Shown here piece by piece: positions 9,791-20,959 of a DNA stretch of 64,000 bases (positions are counted from its first letter, which is position 1; every line of letters begins with the position of its first letter). The stretch comes from Nematostella vectensis (taxonomy: Eukaryota; Cnidaria; Anthozoa; Actiniaria; Edwardsiidae). A program made the position numbers and the translations under genes. The stretch covers positions 4,581,747 to 4,645,746 of the forward strand of contig NC_064044.1 in the NCBI RefSeq assembly GCF_932526225.1. The letters run 5' to 3'. The notes below the pieces were generated by a model. That model was not told the origin of the DNA. It worked only from the letters and a program-made list of their open reading frames with translations, and did no database searches.

Positions 9791-12133
9791 GTAATGTCGT
9801 CCCAAAATCGGAAACCGTAACGCGGGTGGAATAGCTGTATATATAGATAGATCTATTAAAGAGGGAGTATCTTATATGCCAACTAAAAATGAAAATGTAA
9901 CATGGCTTAAACTACACAAAAATTTTTTCCCTTTACCAAAAGATATATTTATAGGAACTGTGTATCTTAGCCCAAGGGACTTAGCCTATAACGAGGACAT
10001 TCTAGACGAACTTGAAGTAGAAACTTCTTTAACAAGGGGGAAGTGATGATGCAAGGAGATTTAAATGCAAGTACGGGAAATATCCATGAGTTTGTTGCTT
10101 TTGACCAAAATATTTTCCTTGCTCTACCTGATGACTATATTATTGATAAACAGCACATAAGATACTCCCAAGATAACCAGACGGTCGATGCAAGGGGCAA
10201 AACTCTCATAGATACATTAACTACTTTTAGTCTTAGGATATTCAATGGGAGAGTTATTGGTGACCTGACTGGGAAAAAAAACATGTTTCAAATATAACGG
10301 CAGCAGCCTGGTTGATAACGTAATAGGAAACGCTGATTTATTAGAGAAAACACGTTTTATGAATGTCCATCCCTTAAAGCCGCACCTTTCAGATCACTGT
10401 CAAATCTCATATGGAATTGAAATTCCGCGCGCGAAATAGAGGCTGGGTGGACAGCCGGGAGAAAGGATAGTTTTAGCAAAGCATAAACAGTTGGTCTGGG
10501 ACGACAGGATTAAAGACAAACTCACAGAACTATTACGTTCAGACGAGACCCAACAAAACATCGGTGACAATAAAAAACAATGAAAACATTGACGAAATGA
10601 CGACAACTGAACATCTAATTGATATAGCAAAGCAGTCTGGACTGCGCTATAAGAATAGATAAAAAAACGATAACGGCAACAAAAATTGGTTCGATCTCGA
10701 ATGTGACACAGAGAACAGGAGAAAGAGAACTTGCGGTCACTAGGACAACAAGTGTGCAGCAATCCAGATAATCCCGAACCTCCGGGGCTCATGCATACAG
10801 AGAAACAAATGTTCAAAAAACTATGCCGACGGAAAAACAGACGCACATTAAATCAAAACTAAAAAATATTCACCTAGAAGACACAAAAACAGCATGGAAA
10901 GATCTAAAGCAAGTTTTTAACATCGGCAAACCAAAACAAAACAAAACAACGCAAGCGAAGTAAGCGAAACCGATTTTTACAACCATTACAAAAATCTGAA
11001 CGACCCAAAGGACATAAACACCCCCGAAAACATTGTTAGGGAAGATACAAACAGGGAATCCCGGCCCCCTCGATTACCCCATATTGGTAAAAGAGGTTGA
11101 ATCGTCAATCCAAAAGCTAAAAAACAGTAAATCGCCCGTTATTGATAATATCCTGAATGAATTCCTGTCAATAAGAAAGGACGCTTTGAAGTGTCATTTA
11201 ACAAAATCCTGACTAGTGGAAAATATCCCGCCCTATGGAACGTAGGATTAATTGTCCCTATTTATAAAAAGGAGGACCCAGCAGAAGCAGAAAACTACAG
11301 GGGCATGACACTGCTTTCCGCATCACAAACTCCTCGATAAACTAAAAAATGTTGGAGTTAACGGCAAGTTTTATGAAGTCGTTTTGTCGATGTAAAATGA
11401 TAAATCGGCCGTGAAAATCAATAATTTATTAACACCTTCATTCAAGTGCCTTGTAGGTGTGAAACAGGGCTGTATGCTTAGCCAAACGCTGTTCAATTTA
11501 TATGTACACGACCTTCCTGAACAGCTAGACGCTTGAAACATAGACGATATTAATATCAACGGCAAACCTCTAAGTTGTTTGCTTAGTATGCAGATTATCT
11601 TGTCATTTTCTCAAAATCGGAAAATAGACTCCAAAACTATATAAAGGTTAATATTAAGAAAACGAAAATTCTCATTTTCAACAACAACGGTAAAACAATG
11701 AACAACATTTCGTTTTACATCAATCATGTCAGACTTGAAAAATGTCAAGTCATACAAATACCTCGGACTTCATCTATCGGCATTTGGAAATTTTGCTCTG
11801 GCAAAACAAGAGCTCAAAAAGACAGCCATGATAGCACTCTACAAATTGAGAAAAGAATTAAGAGACTACTTTAGAACTGATCCTAAACTCACAATGAAGT
11901 AATTTGATACGCTGATAGCCCCCATTCTATGTATGGGAGTGAGGTTTGGAGTATGGGAACCGCTACAAATGAAAAAGATTAAACAGAACAAGTTCATATA
12001 AAGTTCTGTAAAATGTTGCTTGGCGATGGTAAAGGTGCAAGTAATAACGCATGCAGAGGCGAACTTGGAAGGCTTCCCATAAGAACGAAGGCAAAAATGC
12101 GATCTTTAAAATTATGGCTGAAATTATCTGATG

Positions 12134-12913
12134 TTTCCCTGCTAGCAGAGGCTTCTTTTCTCTGTATTTCGCTTGGCTGGAGTTCGCGAGGAAAAGATAC
12201 CTCTGCCATAGGTCGGGACTGTTTCTGTTGCGCATGCGTGAGCGGTAATATGCGACCGACGTGCCAAAACCCGTACCATCGCGCGAAAGCTGTCAATATG
12301 CTTTGCATGGGTTTCAAACTCCGGTTAGTTCTCCTCTTCGAAAAAAGAAAACAACTGTTCAATTTCAATCACCTAAAACGTCACTAAAAAGATTGAACAA
12401 CAAACGCAGCAAAGACGACTTTTGTCTTGTTTGTGGAATTAATTTCAAGACATCTGGGCAGGCGAGTTTCTTTGATGTAAATATCGCACAGTTGGATTCG
12501 AAGAAAATGTTACAAAACTTTTTGGTAAAATTAGATCAGCTATTCCCAGAAGAATATGCAAAACCTGTAAACGGCAGATTGACTCGTTTGTCAAAAGAGA
12601 GAAAATTCTGAATGAAGATAAGGCATTGAATGGCTTCTTTTTATAATTCGTCGCGTGATATTTCTACGGAGGACGCCGTTTCGAATGCGGGCTTATTATC
12701 TGGCAGCGGATATACGTTTCATGCATGCGCTAGTCATTGTGGGCTCAAATAGTGGCCAGAAATTAATGAACGGAGCATGCGCTCTGGATCTCGTCCACGG
12801 TCGTGGACGGCGGTTTGATCAAACGAACTTGCGACCCATGGCAGAGGTATCTTTTCCTCGCGAACTCCAGCCCAGCGAAATACAGAGAAAAGAGGCCTCT
12901 GCTAGCAGGGAAA
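12134..12913. mobile_element. TIR element with about 76-bp inverted repeats, inserted in the LINE
   Basis: The ends are near-perfect inverted repeats starting CCCTGCTAGCAGAGGC, about 76 bp with roughly three mismatches (12138-12213 and 12835-12910). The DNA on both sides is LINE sequence that joins up when the element is removed. I could not identify a clear target duplication. The interior is GC-richer and carries a 116-codon ORF. Confidence 0.75.
12261..12611 (+). CDS. Zinc-finger-like ORF carried inside the TIR element (probably a captured fragment)
   Basis: The frame of 116 codons contains DDFCLVCGINF around residues 52-62. Downstream, in a different frame, the DNA reads RICKTCKRQIDSFV with TGC at 12557 and TGT at 12566. 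The two CxxC pairs would make one C2-C2 finger if the frame were continuous, so a frameshift probably lies between about 12480 and 12550. There is no transposase signature. I infer a host exon picked up by a non-autonomous element. Family unrecognised. Confidence 0.4.
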   Translation: MPKPVPSRESCQYALHGFQTPVSSPLRKKKTTVQFQSPKTSLKRLNNKRSKDDFCLVCGINFKTSGQASFFDVNIAQLDSKKMLQNFLVKLDQLFPEEYAKPVNGRLTRLSKERKF

Positions 12914-13545
12914 TCAAATGTAAACGAAACGCAGAAAATTTCGAATACTGCATACAACTGGATTAAGGAGGCGGACAACAAAGCCTTCTGGGGTTATAAA
13001 ATAAAAGACTTGAACAACCGAAATGGGCTGGGAGATATATGGGAATGCCAAAATCTAATAACTGATAATATTAATGCAATTGAAAATTTAATAAAACAAA
13101 GAATACAAGACGTTGAGTTACAGACATGGTCCGGCGACATACATGATGACATAAGAAAAGAACCCAACCAACAAAACAAACTTAGAACCTATAGAATATT
13201 CAAACAACATACGAATTTGAAACATGATATATGTAGCTAGGTCACCAATATAAACTACAGAATCGCGCTGACAAAACTGCGAATTAGCAATCATAAGCTC
13301 GAAATCGAAGCTGCGCGTTATCGAAAACCTTACAAAAGAGTAAATGAGAGGATATGCCCTATTTGCGCTACTGGTGAGGTGGGGGATGAGGTTCATTTCC
13401 TGACAAGATGCCCCAAATTTTGTGATGAAAGAGCCGAAGTTTTCACAAAGATACAAATGGCAACAAACATTAATGTTAATCGAATGTCAGGAAATGACCT
13501 CTTCCTCCTCCTCATTAATCCACTACAAAACTTGAAAAAATAATA

Positions 13546-13700
13546 GCAAAATTTATTGCCAAAATCACGTTACGAAGCACATTAAAGACAAAATGCGTTA
13601 CGAAGCACATTAACGTTGTAGTCCTTCATCGCATGTGAAACTATATTAATTTTATTTGGAACTCATCCCATGTACACAATCTGTATAAGGACCAAATTAA
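13546..13700. other. LINE tail / junction to satellite, no gene
   Basis: It contains a short direct repeat (TACGAAGCACATTAA twice near 13573-13612), then unique DNA up to the 32-bp satellite. Nothing coding is seen. Confidence 0.4.
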
Positions 13701-15963
13701 AAGACCATGCAGATGGGATACACCCAGACAGGGAGACCATGCACATGGGATACACCCAGACAAAGAGACCATGCAGATAGGATACAACCAGACAGGGAGA
13801 CCATGCAGATGGGATACACCCAGACAGGGAGACCATGCAGATGGGATACAATAGACAGGGAGACCATGCACCTGGTATACACCCATACAGAGAGACAATG
13901 CAGATGGGATACAACCAGACAGGGAGACCATGCAGATGGGATACACCCAGACAGAGAGACCATGCAGATGGGATACACCCAGACAGGGAGACCATGCAGA
14001 TTGGATACATTCAGACAGGGAGACCCTGCCGATTGGATACATTCAGACAAGGATACCATGCAGATTGAATTCACCAAGACAGGGAGACCATGCAGATGGG
14101 ATACACCCAGACAGGGAGACCATGCAGACGGGATACACCCAGACAGGGAGACAATGCAGATTGGATACACCCAGACACCAAGACCATGCAGATGGGATAC
14201 ACCCAGACAGGGAGACCATGCAGATGGGACACACCCAGACAGGAGACCATGCAGATACGATATACCCAGACAGGGAGACCAGGCAGATGGGATACACCTA
14301 GACAGGCTGACCATGCAGATGGAATACACCAAGACAGGGAGACCATGCAGATTGAACACACCTAGACAGGAGACCATGCAGATGGGATACACCCAGACAG
14401 GGAGACCATGCAGATGGGACACACTTAGACAGGAGACCATGCAGATGCGATACACCCAGGCAGGGAGACCATGCAGATGGGATACACCTAGACAGGGTGA
14501 CCATGCAGATGGAATACACCCAGGCAGGGAGACCATGCAGATGGGACACACCTAGACAGGAGACCATGCAGATGCGATACATCAAGAGAGGGAGACCATG
14601 CAGATAGGATACACCCAGACAGAGAGACCATGCAAATGGGATACACCCAGGCAGGGAGACCGTGCAGATGGGATACACCCAGAAAGATAGAACATGAAGA
14701 TGGGATACACCCACACAGGGAGACCATTTAGATGGGATACACCCAGACAGGGAGACCATGCAGATTGGATACACCCAGACCCCGAGACCATGCAGATGGG
14801 ATACACCTAGACAGGGTGACCATGCAGATGGGATACACCCAGACAGGGAGACCATGCAGATGGGATACAATAGACAGGGAGACCATGCACCTGGTATACA
14901 CCCATACAGAGAGACAATGCAGATGGGATACAACCAGACAGGGAGACCATGCAGATGGGATACACCCAGACAGAGAGACCATGCAGATGGGATACACCCA
15001 GACAGGGAGACCATGCAGATTGGATACATTCAGACAGGGAGACCCTGCCGATTGGATACATTCAGACAAGGATACCATGCAGATTGAATTCACCAAGACA
15101 GGGAGACCATGCAGATGGGATACACCCAGACAGGGAGACCATGCAGACGGGATACACCCAGACAGGGAGACAATGCAGATTGGATACACCCAGACACCAA
15201 GACCATGCAGATGGGATACACCCAGACAGGGAGACCATGCAGATGGGACACACCCAGACAGGAGACCATGCAGATACGATATACCCAGACAGGGAGACCA
15301 GGCAGATGGGATACACCTAGACAGGCTGACCATGCAGATGGAATACACCAAGACAGGGAGACCATGCAGATTGAACACACCTAGACAGGAGACCATGCAG
15401 ATGGGATACACCCAGACAGGGAGACCATGCAGATGGGACACACTTAGACAGGAGACCATGCAGATGCGATACACCCAGGCAGGGAGACCATGCAGATAGG
15501 ATACACCTAGACAGGGTGACCATGCAGATGGAATACACCCAGGCAGGGAGACCATGCAGATGGGACACACCTAGACAGGAGACCATGCAGATGCGATACA
15601 TCAAGAGAGGGAGACCATGCAGATAGGATACACCCAGACAGAGAGACCATGCAAATGGGATACACCCAGGCAGGGAGACCGTGCAGATGGGATACACCCA
15701 GAAAGATAGAACATGAAGATGGGATACACCCACACAGGGAGACCATTTAGATGGGATACACCCAGACAGGGAGACCATGCAGATTGGATACACCCAGACC
15801 CCGAGACCATGCAGATGGGATACACCTAGACAGGGTGACCATGCAGATGGAATACACCAAGACAGGGAGACCATGCACCTGGGACACACCCACACAGGGA
15901 GACCATGCAGATGGGATACACCCAGACAAGGAGACCATGCAGATGGGACACACCCAGACAGGG
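13700..15963. repeat. 32-bp satellite array, about 70 units
   Basis: The unit is about 32 bp with core GAGACCATGCAGATGGGATA followed by CACCCAGACAGG, with 30- and 31-bp variants. Long translations on both strands result from the repeat and are not genes. The same satellite recurs at about 26370-26765, 33255-33650 and 48900-49448, each time ending in GACAGGGGGTGTAATTTTCA or a close variant. Confidence 0.93.
13802..15839. repeat. Higher-order repeat: 1,019-bp block present twice
   Basis: Positions 13802-14820 are repeated at 14821-15839 with an offset of exactly 1,019 bp, including unusual variant units (for example GATACAATAGACAGGG). I noticed only one clear base difference (near 14476 versus 15495), so the duplication is recent. 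Confidence 0.88.
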
Positions 15964-16182
15964 GGTGTAATTTTCATAAGGATGATAAGATTTGGGCCAT
16001 AGCGTACAATTAAAGGTGTGTGTCTGAAACTAAGTCCGATAAGTAAAAAACTCTCATACTAGCGTGGCCAAACGTGGCCGCGCCCTCTTCTTGATACTAC
16101 TTTCTGGTTTGGGGATGGGAATGAAAATTTCTAGAGGATATCATAAATACTTATCAAATGTCCACTCTGTTTGTAGTGATTG

Positions 16183-16414
16183 TCTTATTCTCCTTTTATT
16201 GAAAACTCAATCTATCACGTTTACAGGTGTAAAGATTAACATAGGCCACAAGGGCCGCAATAAATATTGTGCAAAGTGCAAATTGTGGCTTGCATTTTGT
16301 TTTGGTCTAATGCGATGCACGTGTGTTAATTTTAAAACGTCTTATTGGACTTCTTTATTTTCATTAGAATATCACATTCCATATTTCGCCCTCAAAAGTA
16401 CCAACTTCAAATAG
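16183..16414 (+). other. Conserved spacer ORF next to locus A (four copies in the window)
   Basis: A plus-strand frame with KYCAKCKLWLAF and MRCTCVNFKT is retained in each of four blocks (also 26999-27214, 33883-34098, 49691-49897). Few substitutions separate the copies, and the blocks themselves are recent duplicates, so conservation alone is weak evidence. It could be an exon (TTTACAG precedes it) or chance. No family recognised. Confidence 0.25.
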
Positions 16415-16953
16415 AAAAGCCATCAATAGGAAAGGCGTCAATCATTGTTCTTCGAACCCCCTACACCAAGAATGGAATTCGCTTAAAATGAAATCGCCCA
16501 ATGCAAAGGTGTCTAACTAAGTCAAGCTGCACATCCGTAAAACTCAGCTCTCATAGTGATATGATAGTACCAAGCCTGAACTAAAATCCTGACGTAACGC
16601 GTCTTGATGAAAGGGAAGAACTCGTTCTTCACCAGAGTGGTCTGATCTGAGTTGCCAGGGAACACCTGAAGAAAAGCTCAAAATGTTATAATAACAACAA
16701 CAATATAAAAGCTTTATTCAGTTGAAATAAATGTACCTATCATATTGATAAAGATTCCCCTAATCTATCGTTAGACTGTACTCAACATAACACTGTTTTT
16801 ACGTTGTCTTACCTTAATCACACCATTCTCGTCTTCGTAACTCTGCCACTGATCTCCCGTCAGACTGTAATTCACGTTGTACTTAGTCACCCATTGGGGA
16901 AAGTCGTCGCGTCCCTGCGTTGCAACATGAGTAACCAATGTTACTCGGCCCAG

Positions 16954-19900
16954 TGGGCAGTGGCTAGGCCTAGCTTGGAGCAGGTCTAGAATGGAGAAGT
17001 AGGACGCCTCCTTCCCTCCACTAGTCTGTGGGAGATCCTTGGGCAAGATCGAGTACCCACTTAGCCCCCCGTGCCAGGGTTTCGGTGAAGTCATGGAGAC
17101 TGCATGGCATAAGCTCCCTGTTGCCTTGCAGGTAGGTCTTGGTTGGCCAAAGGCTAAGGGAGTAAACCCCGACAGAAAATCTGGAGTGGAGCCCCACTGT
17201 CGGTTTGAAGGCGTACTTCGTCCCTCTCCGGCAGCTCCTGCACCCTCGGTGAGTCTCCAACCGTCTTGACCTTGTCTTGCCGTTGGGTCAGGCTCATCAG
17301 GGCGAGAGAGTGAGGCTGGTGCTGCGCAAGCCTCCTTCACTTTAATCCAAATTCAGCGCATGTCATAGCTTTACCACCATCGACAACCCTCAACCTTCAA
17401 AGCCCTGTGGCGATGGGGGAGCGGCGAAGCAGCAGGTGCGGAAACACTGGAAGCTGTAGCTGCAATCTTGCACACAGGCGGCTTAGGCTATAGGGTCGTT
17501 CTTCTCTGATTGGGACAGCAGAGAAGTCCGGCAGCCCCCTAAGCGACCAGGCAGCCCTATTCAGGATAGCTCTGCCTGCCTCCATAGCCTGAGGACGGAG
17601 CTAGAAAAGATGCTCTAAACATAGCCTGTTCCACAACACACCTGGCCAGCATACCGCAGTTGGCGGGTTCCCATTTTGCGGTCGAAATAACAAGAAAATA
17701 CTCAAGAAAACTCTCAAACTCACCCTTGCGTCATGGAACGTTAGATCTCTTCTCGACTCGTCCACCTCTAAGTCAAGGAGACCAGAAAGACGAACGGCCC
17801 TCGTAGCGAGAGAACTTGCCCGCTATAACGTCGATATTGCAGCCCTCAGCGAAACACGCTTCCCAGACAAAGGCCAGCTCAGTGAGATCGGAGGCGGCTA
17901 CACTTTCTTCTGGAGTGGCCGCAGCAGTGAAGAGCGACGTGAGTCTGGTGTCGGCTTTGCAATCAAAGACCATCTCATACGGAAACTTGACAGTATACCA
18001 GAAGGCATAAATGATCGTCTCATGAAATTCAAGCTCCCCCTTGGCAGAGGGAGATCCGCTACCCTTATTAGCGCCTACGCACCCACCATGACAAACCCGG
18101 AAGATGCTAAGGAGAAGTTCTATGAAGAACTGGATGCGCTTATTTCCACTATTCCACAGTCAGAAAAGCTCCTACTTCTTGGCGACTTTAATGCTCGTGT
18201 AGGTCAAGACCACCAGGCTTGGGAAGGTGTCATCGGACACCATGGAGTAGGAAAATGCAACAGTAACGGTCTCCTCCTGCTTAGAATGTGCGCCACTCAC
18301 GGCTTAGCTATCACTAACACCATGTTCCGCCTTCCAACTCGAAAGAAAACATCTTGGATGCACCCTCGATCTAAGCATTGGCATCTCATTGACTACGTCA
18401 TTGTCAGAGCAAAGGATATACGGGATGTTTGTGTGACTAAGGCAATGTGTGGTGCTGACTGTTGGACGGACCATCGCCTCATCATTTCTAAGACCAATTT
18501 GCATATTCAGCCCAAAAGAAGACCACAGGGCCAGACAGTTGTGAAAAAGCTCAATGTCAACAAGCTTAAGCTCCCTTCCATTCAAGAGAAACTAGTAGAA
18601 AGCTTAGAAAATCAACTGACTGAGGATATTGGAAACGACTGGAACTCCTTAAAGACAACAATTCATTCTGCTGCCCTTGAGGTGCTCGGATCAGTTACCA
18701 GGAACCATCAGGACTGGTTTGATGAAAATGATGCCAAAATCACAGCTCTTTTGGAAGAAAAACGGCAACTCTTCAGAGCTCATCAAAATGATCCCAACTC
18801 AGTCTCGAAGAAAGACGCCTACGTCAGCAAACGCAGACAGGTCCAATTAAAACTCCGTGACATTCAAGACACATGGCTGAGTGACAAAGCTGATGAAATT
18901 CAAGGCTTTGCAGACAGACACGACACGAAACGATTCTACGATTCGCTCAGATGTATATTTGGACCACCAACACCGGGCAGTTTCCCACTACTGAGCGCTG
19001 ACGGAGCAACACTCATCACTGACAAAAACATGGTAGTAGAGAGATGGGCAGAACACTTCAATGGCGTTCTAAATCGTCCATCATCCATCAATGACGAAGC
19101 CATACAACGCCTTCCACAGGTGGACATAAACCCAGACCTGGACATAACACCATCAGAGGATGAGGTTGTCAAGGCAATCAAGCAGATGTCGACTGGAAAA
19201 GCCCCCGGCTCTGATGCCATCCCTGCCGAAGTGTTCAAGTCAGGCGGCCCTTCTCTCCTACACAAATTAACAGTGCTATTCCAATCGCTCTGGGAAAGTG
19301 AGACCCTCCCGCAAGATTTTAAAGATGCCACAATCGTCCACATCTACAAGAGAAAGGGCAACAAGCGATCTTGTGACAACCATAGAGGGATTTCACTTCT
19401 CTCCATCGCTGCAAAGATCTTTGCCCGACTGCTTCTCAATCGTCTCCTCAAACACCTTGAACAAGGCCATCTCCCTGAGAGCCAATGCGGTTTCCGTGCA
19501 GGTCGAGGAACTGTTGATATGATCTTTGCTGCACGTCAGATTCAGGAGAAAAGTGTGGAACAAAATCAAGATCTCTATACCACTTTTGTAGATTTAACAA
19601 AAGCGTTCGACACTGTGAGCAGAGAGGGACTGTGGAAAATCATGGCGAAGTTCGGCTGCCCCGAGAGGTTCATAAAGATTGTTAGACAATTTCACGATGG
19701 GATGATGGCCCGTGTTCTTGATGATGGAAATACCTCTGCCCCTTTTCAAGTGTCAAATGGAGTCAAGCAAGGTTGTGTCCTTGCCCCTACACTGTTTAGT
19801 TTGATGTTCTCTGCAATGCTGACTGATGCCTTCAGGGAGACACCCCTAGGCATCCCCATCAGGTATAGGTGTGATGGAAAGCTGTTCAACCTACGACGTC

Positions 19901-20959
19901 TGAAGGCCGTCACTAGAGTCAAAGAGACTGTGATTCGTGACCTGCTTTTTGCTGATGACTGTGCCCTCAACGCCGTCAATGAGCATGACATGCAACAGGA
20001 AATGGACGCTTTCTCATCCGCCTGTGACAACTTTGGCCTCACCATCAGTATCAAGAAGACTGAAGTGATGTATCAGCCCGCCCCAGGAAAACCATATCAG
20101 GAACCAAACATCACAGTTAAGGGGCAGCGACTTCAAGATGTAGAAAACTTCACCTACCTCGGCAGCACTCTCTCCCGCAACGCCAACATCGATGCAGAAA
20201 TCAACAACCGCATCGCGAAGGCAAGCAGTGCCTTTGGGAGATTGAGGAAGTCAGTCTGGGAACGCAGAGGCATCTCACAATGCACCAAGATCAAAGTGTA
20301 CAGAGCAGTCGTCTTAACAACACTTCTCTATGGCTGCGAAACTTGGACCATCTACAGAAGACATGAGAAACTTCTCCAGCAGTTCCATCTCCGCTGTCTC
20401 AGAAACATCCTAAATATCCGCTGGCAGGATAGAATCACAAACACTGAGGTTCTGGAGAGAGCAAACCTCCCCAGCGTCATTACCACCATGCGCAAAGCTC
20501 AGACACGATGGGCAGGACACGTCTGCCGTATGTCAGACTCCAGAATACCCAAACAGCTGTTGTACGGTGAACTAAGCCGTGGAAGCAGGAAAGTTGGAGG
20601 CCAGCGCAAACGCTATAAAGACTGCATCAAATCACATCTGAAAGACTTCAATATCGACGTTTCAACGTGGGAAACTGCAGCATCTGACAGACCGATTTGG
20701 CGTAATCTGATTCACAAAGGTGCCATCCACTCAGAAAATAAACGCTCCAACGCAGCCAAAAACAAACGCCAAAAACGCAAGGCTAGAGCTGACCAACCTA
20801 CCAATATGACCCCCTCTTACTGGTGTCCGACTTGTGGAAGGGGTTTTCTTGCACGAATTGGCCTTATAAGCCACCTGCGGATTCATCCCTCCGCCCCTTA
20901 GACATTGTTATACTGTCAGTATTGCTATGGTCATACTCGACTACGAGTTGACGAACAAC
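16954..20959 (+). mobile_element. Non-LTR retrotransposon (LINE) inserted in locus A
   Basis: The insertion is bounded by ACTCGGCCCAG on both sides (16943-16953 and 20960-20970), which occurs once in the paralogous loci. The element is about 4.0 kb with about 650 bp of leader, one long ORF and about 58 bp of 3' tail. No poly(A) run is present at the 3' end. Confidence 0.92.
17605..20901 (+). CDS. LINE polyprotein: APE endonuclease, reverse transcriptase, C2H2-like finger
   Basis: The frame is open from 17605 (after TAG at 17602-17604) to the stop at 20899-20901. The endonuclease begins near 17725 (LTLASWNVRSLLD), with ALSETR, LISAYAPTM, LLLGDFNARVG and TDHRLI. The RT has NHRGISLLS, CGFRAGRGT, FVDLTKAFDTV (Asp about residue 524 of the ATG-initiated part), GVKQGCVLAPTLF and the intact FADD box (about residues 643-646). 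The C terminus has CPTCGRGF and LISHLRIH, a zinc-finger-like end. The first in-frame ATG is at 18022, already inside the endonuclease, so translation must start upstream at a non-AUG codon or the true start is lost. Otherwise no stop or frameshift is seen, so the RT may be functional. Clade not assigned. Confidence 0.85.
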   Translation, partial: KRCSKHSLFHNTPGQHTAVGGFPFCGRNNKKILKKTLKLTLASWNVRSLLDSSTSKSRRPERRTALVARELARYNVDIAALSETRFPDKGQLSEIGGGYTFFWSGRSSEERRESGVGFAIKDHLIRKLDSIPEGINDRLMKFKLPLGRGRSATLISAYAPTMTNPEDAKEKFYEELDALISTIPQSEKLLLLGDFNARVGQDHQAWEGVIGHHGVGKCNSNGLLLLRMCATHGLAITNTMFRLPTRKKTSWMHPRSKHWHLIDYVIVRAKDIRDVCVTKAMCGADCWTDHRLIISKTNLHIQPKRRPQGQTVVKKLNVNKLKLPSIQEKLVESLENQLTEDIGNDWNSLKTTIHSAALEVLGSVTRNHQDWFDENDAKITALLEEKRQLFRAHQNDPNSVSKKDAYVSKRRQVQLKLRDIQDTWLSDKADEIQGFADRHDTKRFYDSLRCIFGPPTPGSFPLLSADGATLITDKNMVVERWAEHFNGVLNRPSSINDEAIQRLPQVDINPDLDITPSEDEVVKAIKQMSTGKAPGSDAIPAEVFKSGGPSLLHKLTVLFQSLWESETLPQDFKDATIVHIYKRKGNKRSCDNHRGISLLSIAAKIFARLLLNRLLKHLEQGHLPESQCGFRAGRGTVDMIFAARQIQEKSVEQNQDLYTTFVDLTKAFDTVSREGLWKIMAKFGCPERFIKIVRQFHDGMMARVLDDGNTSAPFQVSNGVKQGCVLAPTLFSLMFSAMLTDAFRETPLGIPIRYRCDGKLFNLRRLKAVTRVKETVIRDLLFADDCALNAVNEHDMQQEMDAFSSACDNFGLTISIKKTEVMYQPAPGKPYQEPNITVKGQRLQDVENFTYLGSTLSRNANIDAEINNRIAKASSAFGRLRKSVWERRGISQCTKIKVYRAVVLTTLLYGCETWTIYRRHEKLLQQFHLRCLRNILNIRWQDRITNTEVLERANLPSVITTMRKAQTRWAGHVCRMSDSRIPKQLLYGELSRGSRKVGGQRKRYKDCIKSHLKDFNIDVSTWETAASDRPIWRNLIHKGAIHSENKRSNAAKNKRQKRKARADQPTNMTPSYWCPTCGRGFLARIGLISHLRIHPSAP

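Larger units (their letters stand above)
9795..13545 (+). pseudogene. Decayed non-LTR retrotransposon (APE endonuclease + RT), interrupted
   Basis: Fragments in shifting frames follow the order of a LINE polyprotein. Endonuclease pieces include GGIAVYIDRS near 9830, GDLNA near 10050 and a SDHC motif near 10390. RT pieces include ALWNVGLIVPIYKK near 11230, YRGMTLLS near 11295 and LFNLYVHDLPEQL near 11490. The catalytic box is YADY near 11590, so the second Asp of the usual FADD/YADD is lost. A C-terminal region follows with CPICATGEVGDEVHFL near 13360. Many stops and frameshifts show it is dead. A 780-bp TIR element splits the C-terminal part at 12134-12913, and LINE coding resumes on the right side (ISNTAYNWIKEADNKAFWG). 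Clade not determined. Confidence 0.8.

Noticed and set aside
13802-15839. Possible CRISPR-like array (regular 32-bp units)
   Set aside because: Units are contiguous with no unique spacers, the context is animal DNA and there are no cas genes. It is a satellite.
13641-16013. Many overlapping frames of 60-280 codons with CIPSAWSPCLGVSHLHG or DHADGIHPDRETMQMG repeats
   Set aside because: These are shadows of the 32-bp satellite. Frames exist on both strands, with no start context or domain.
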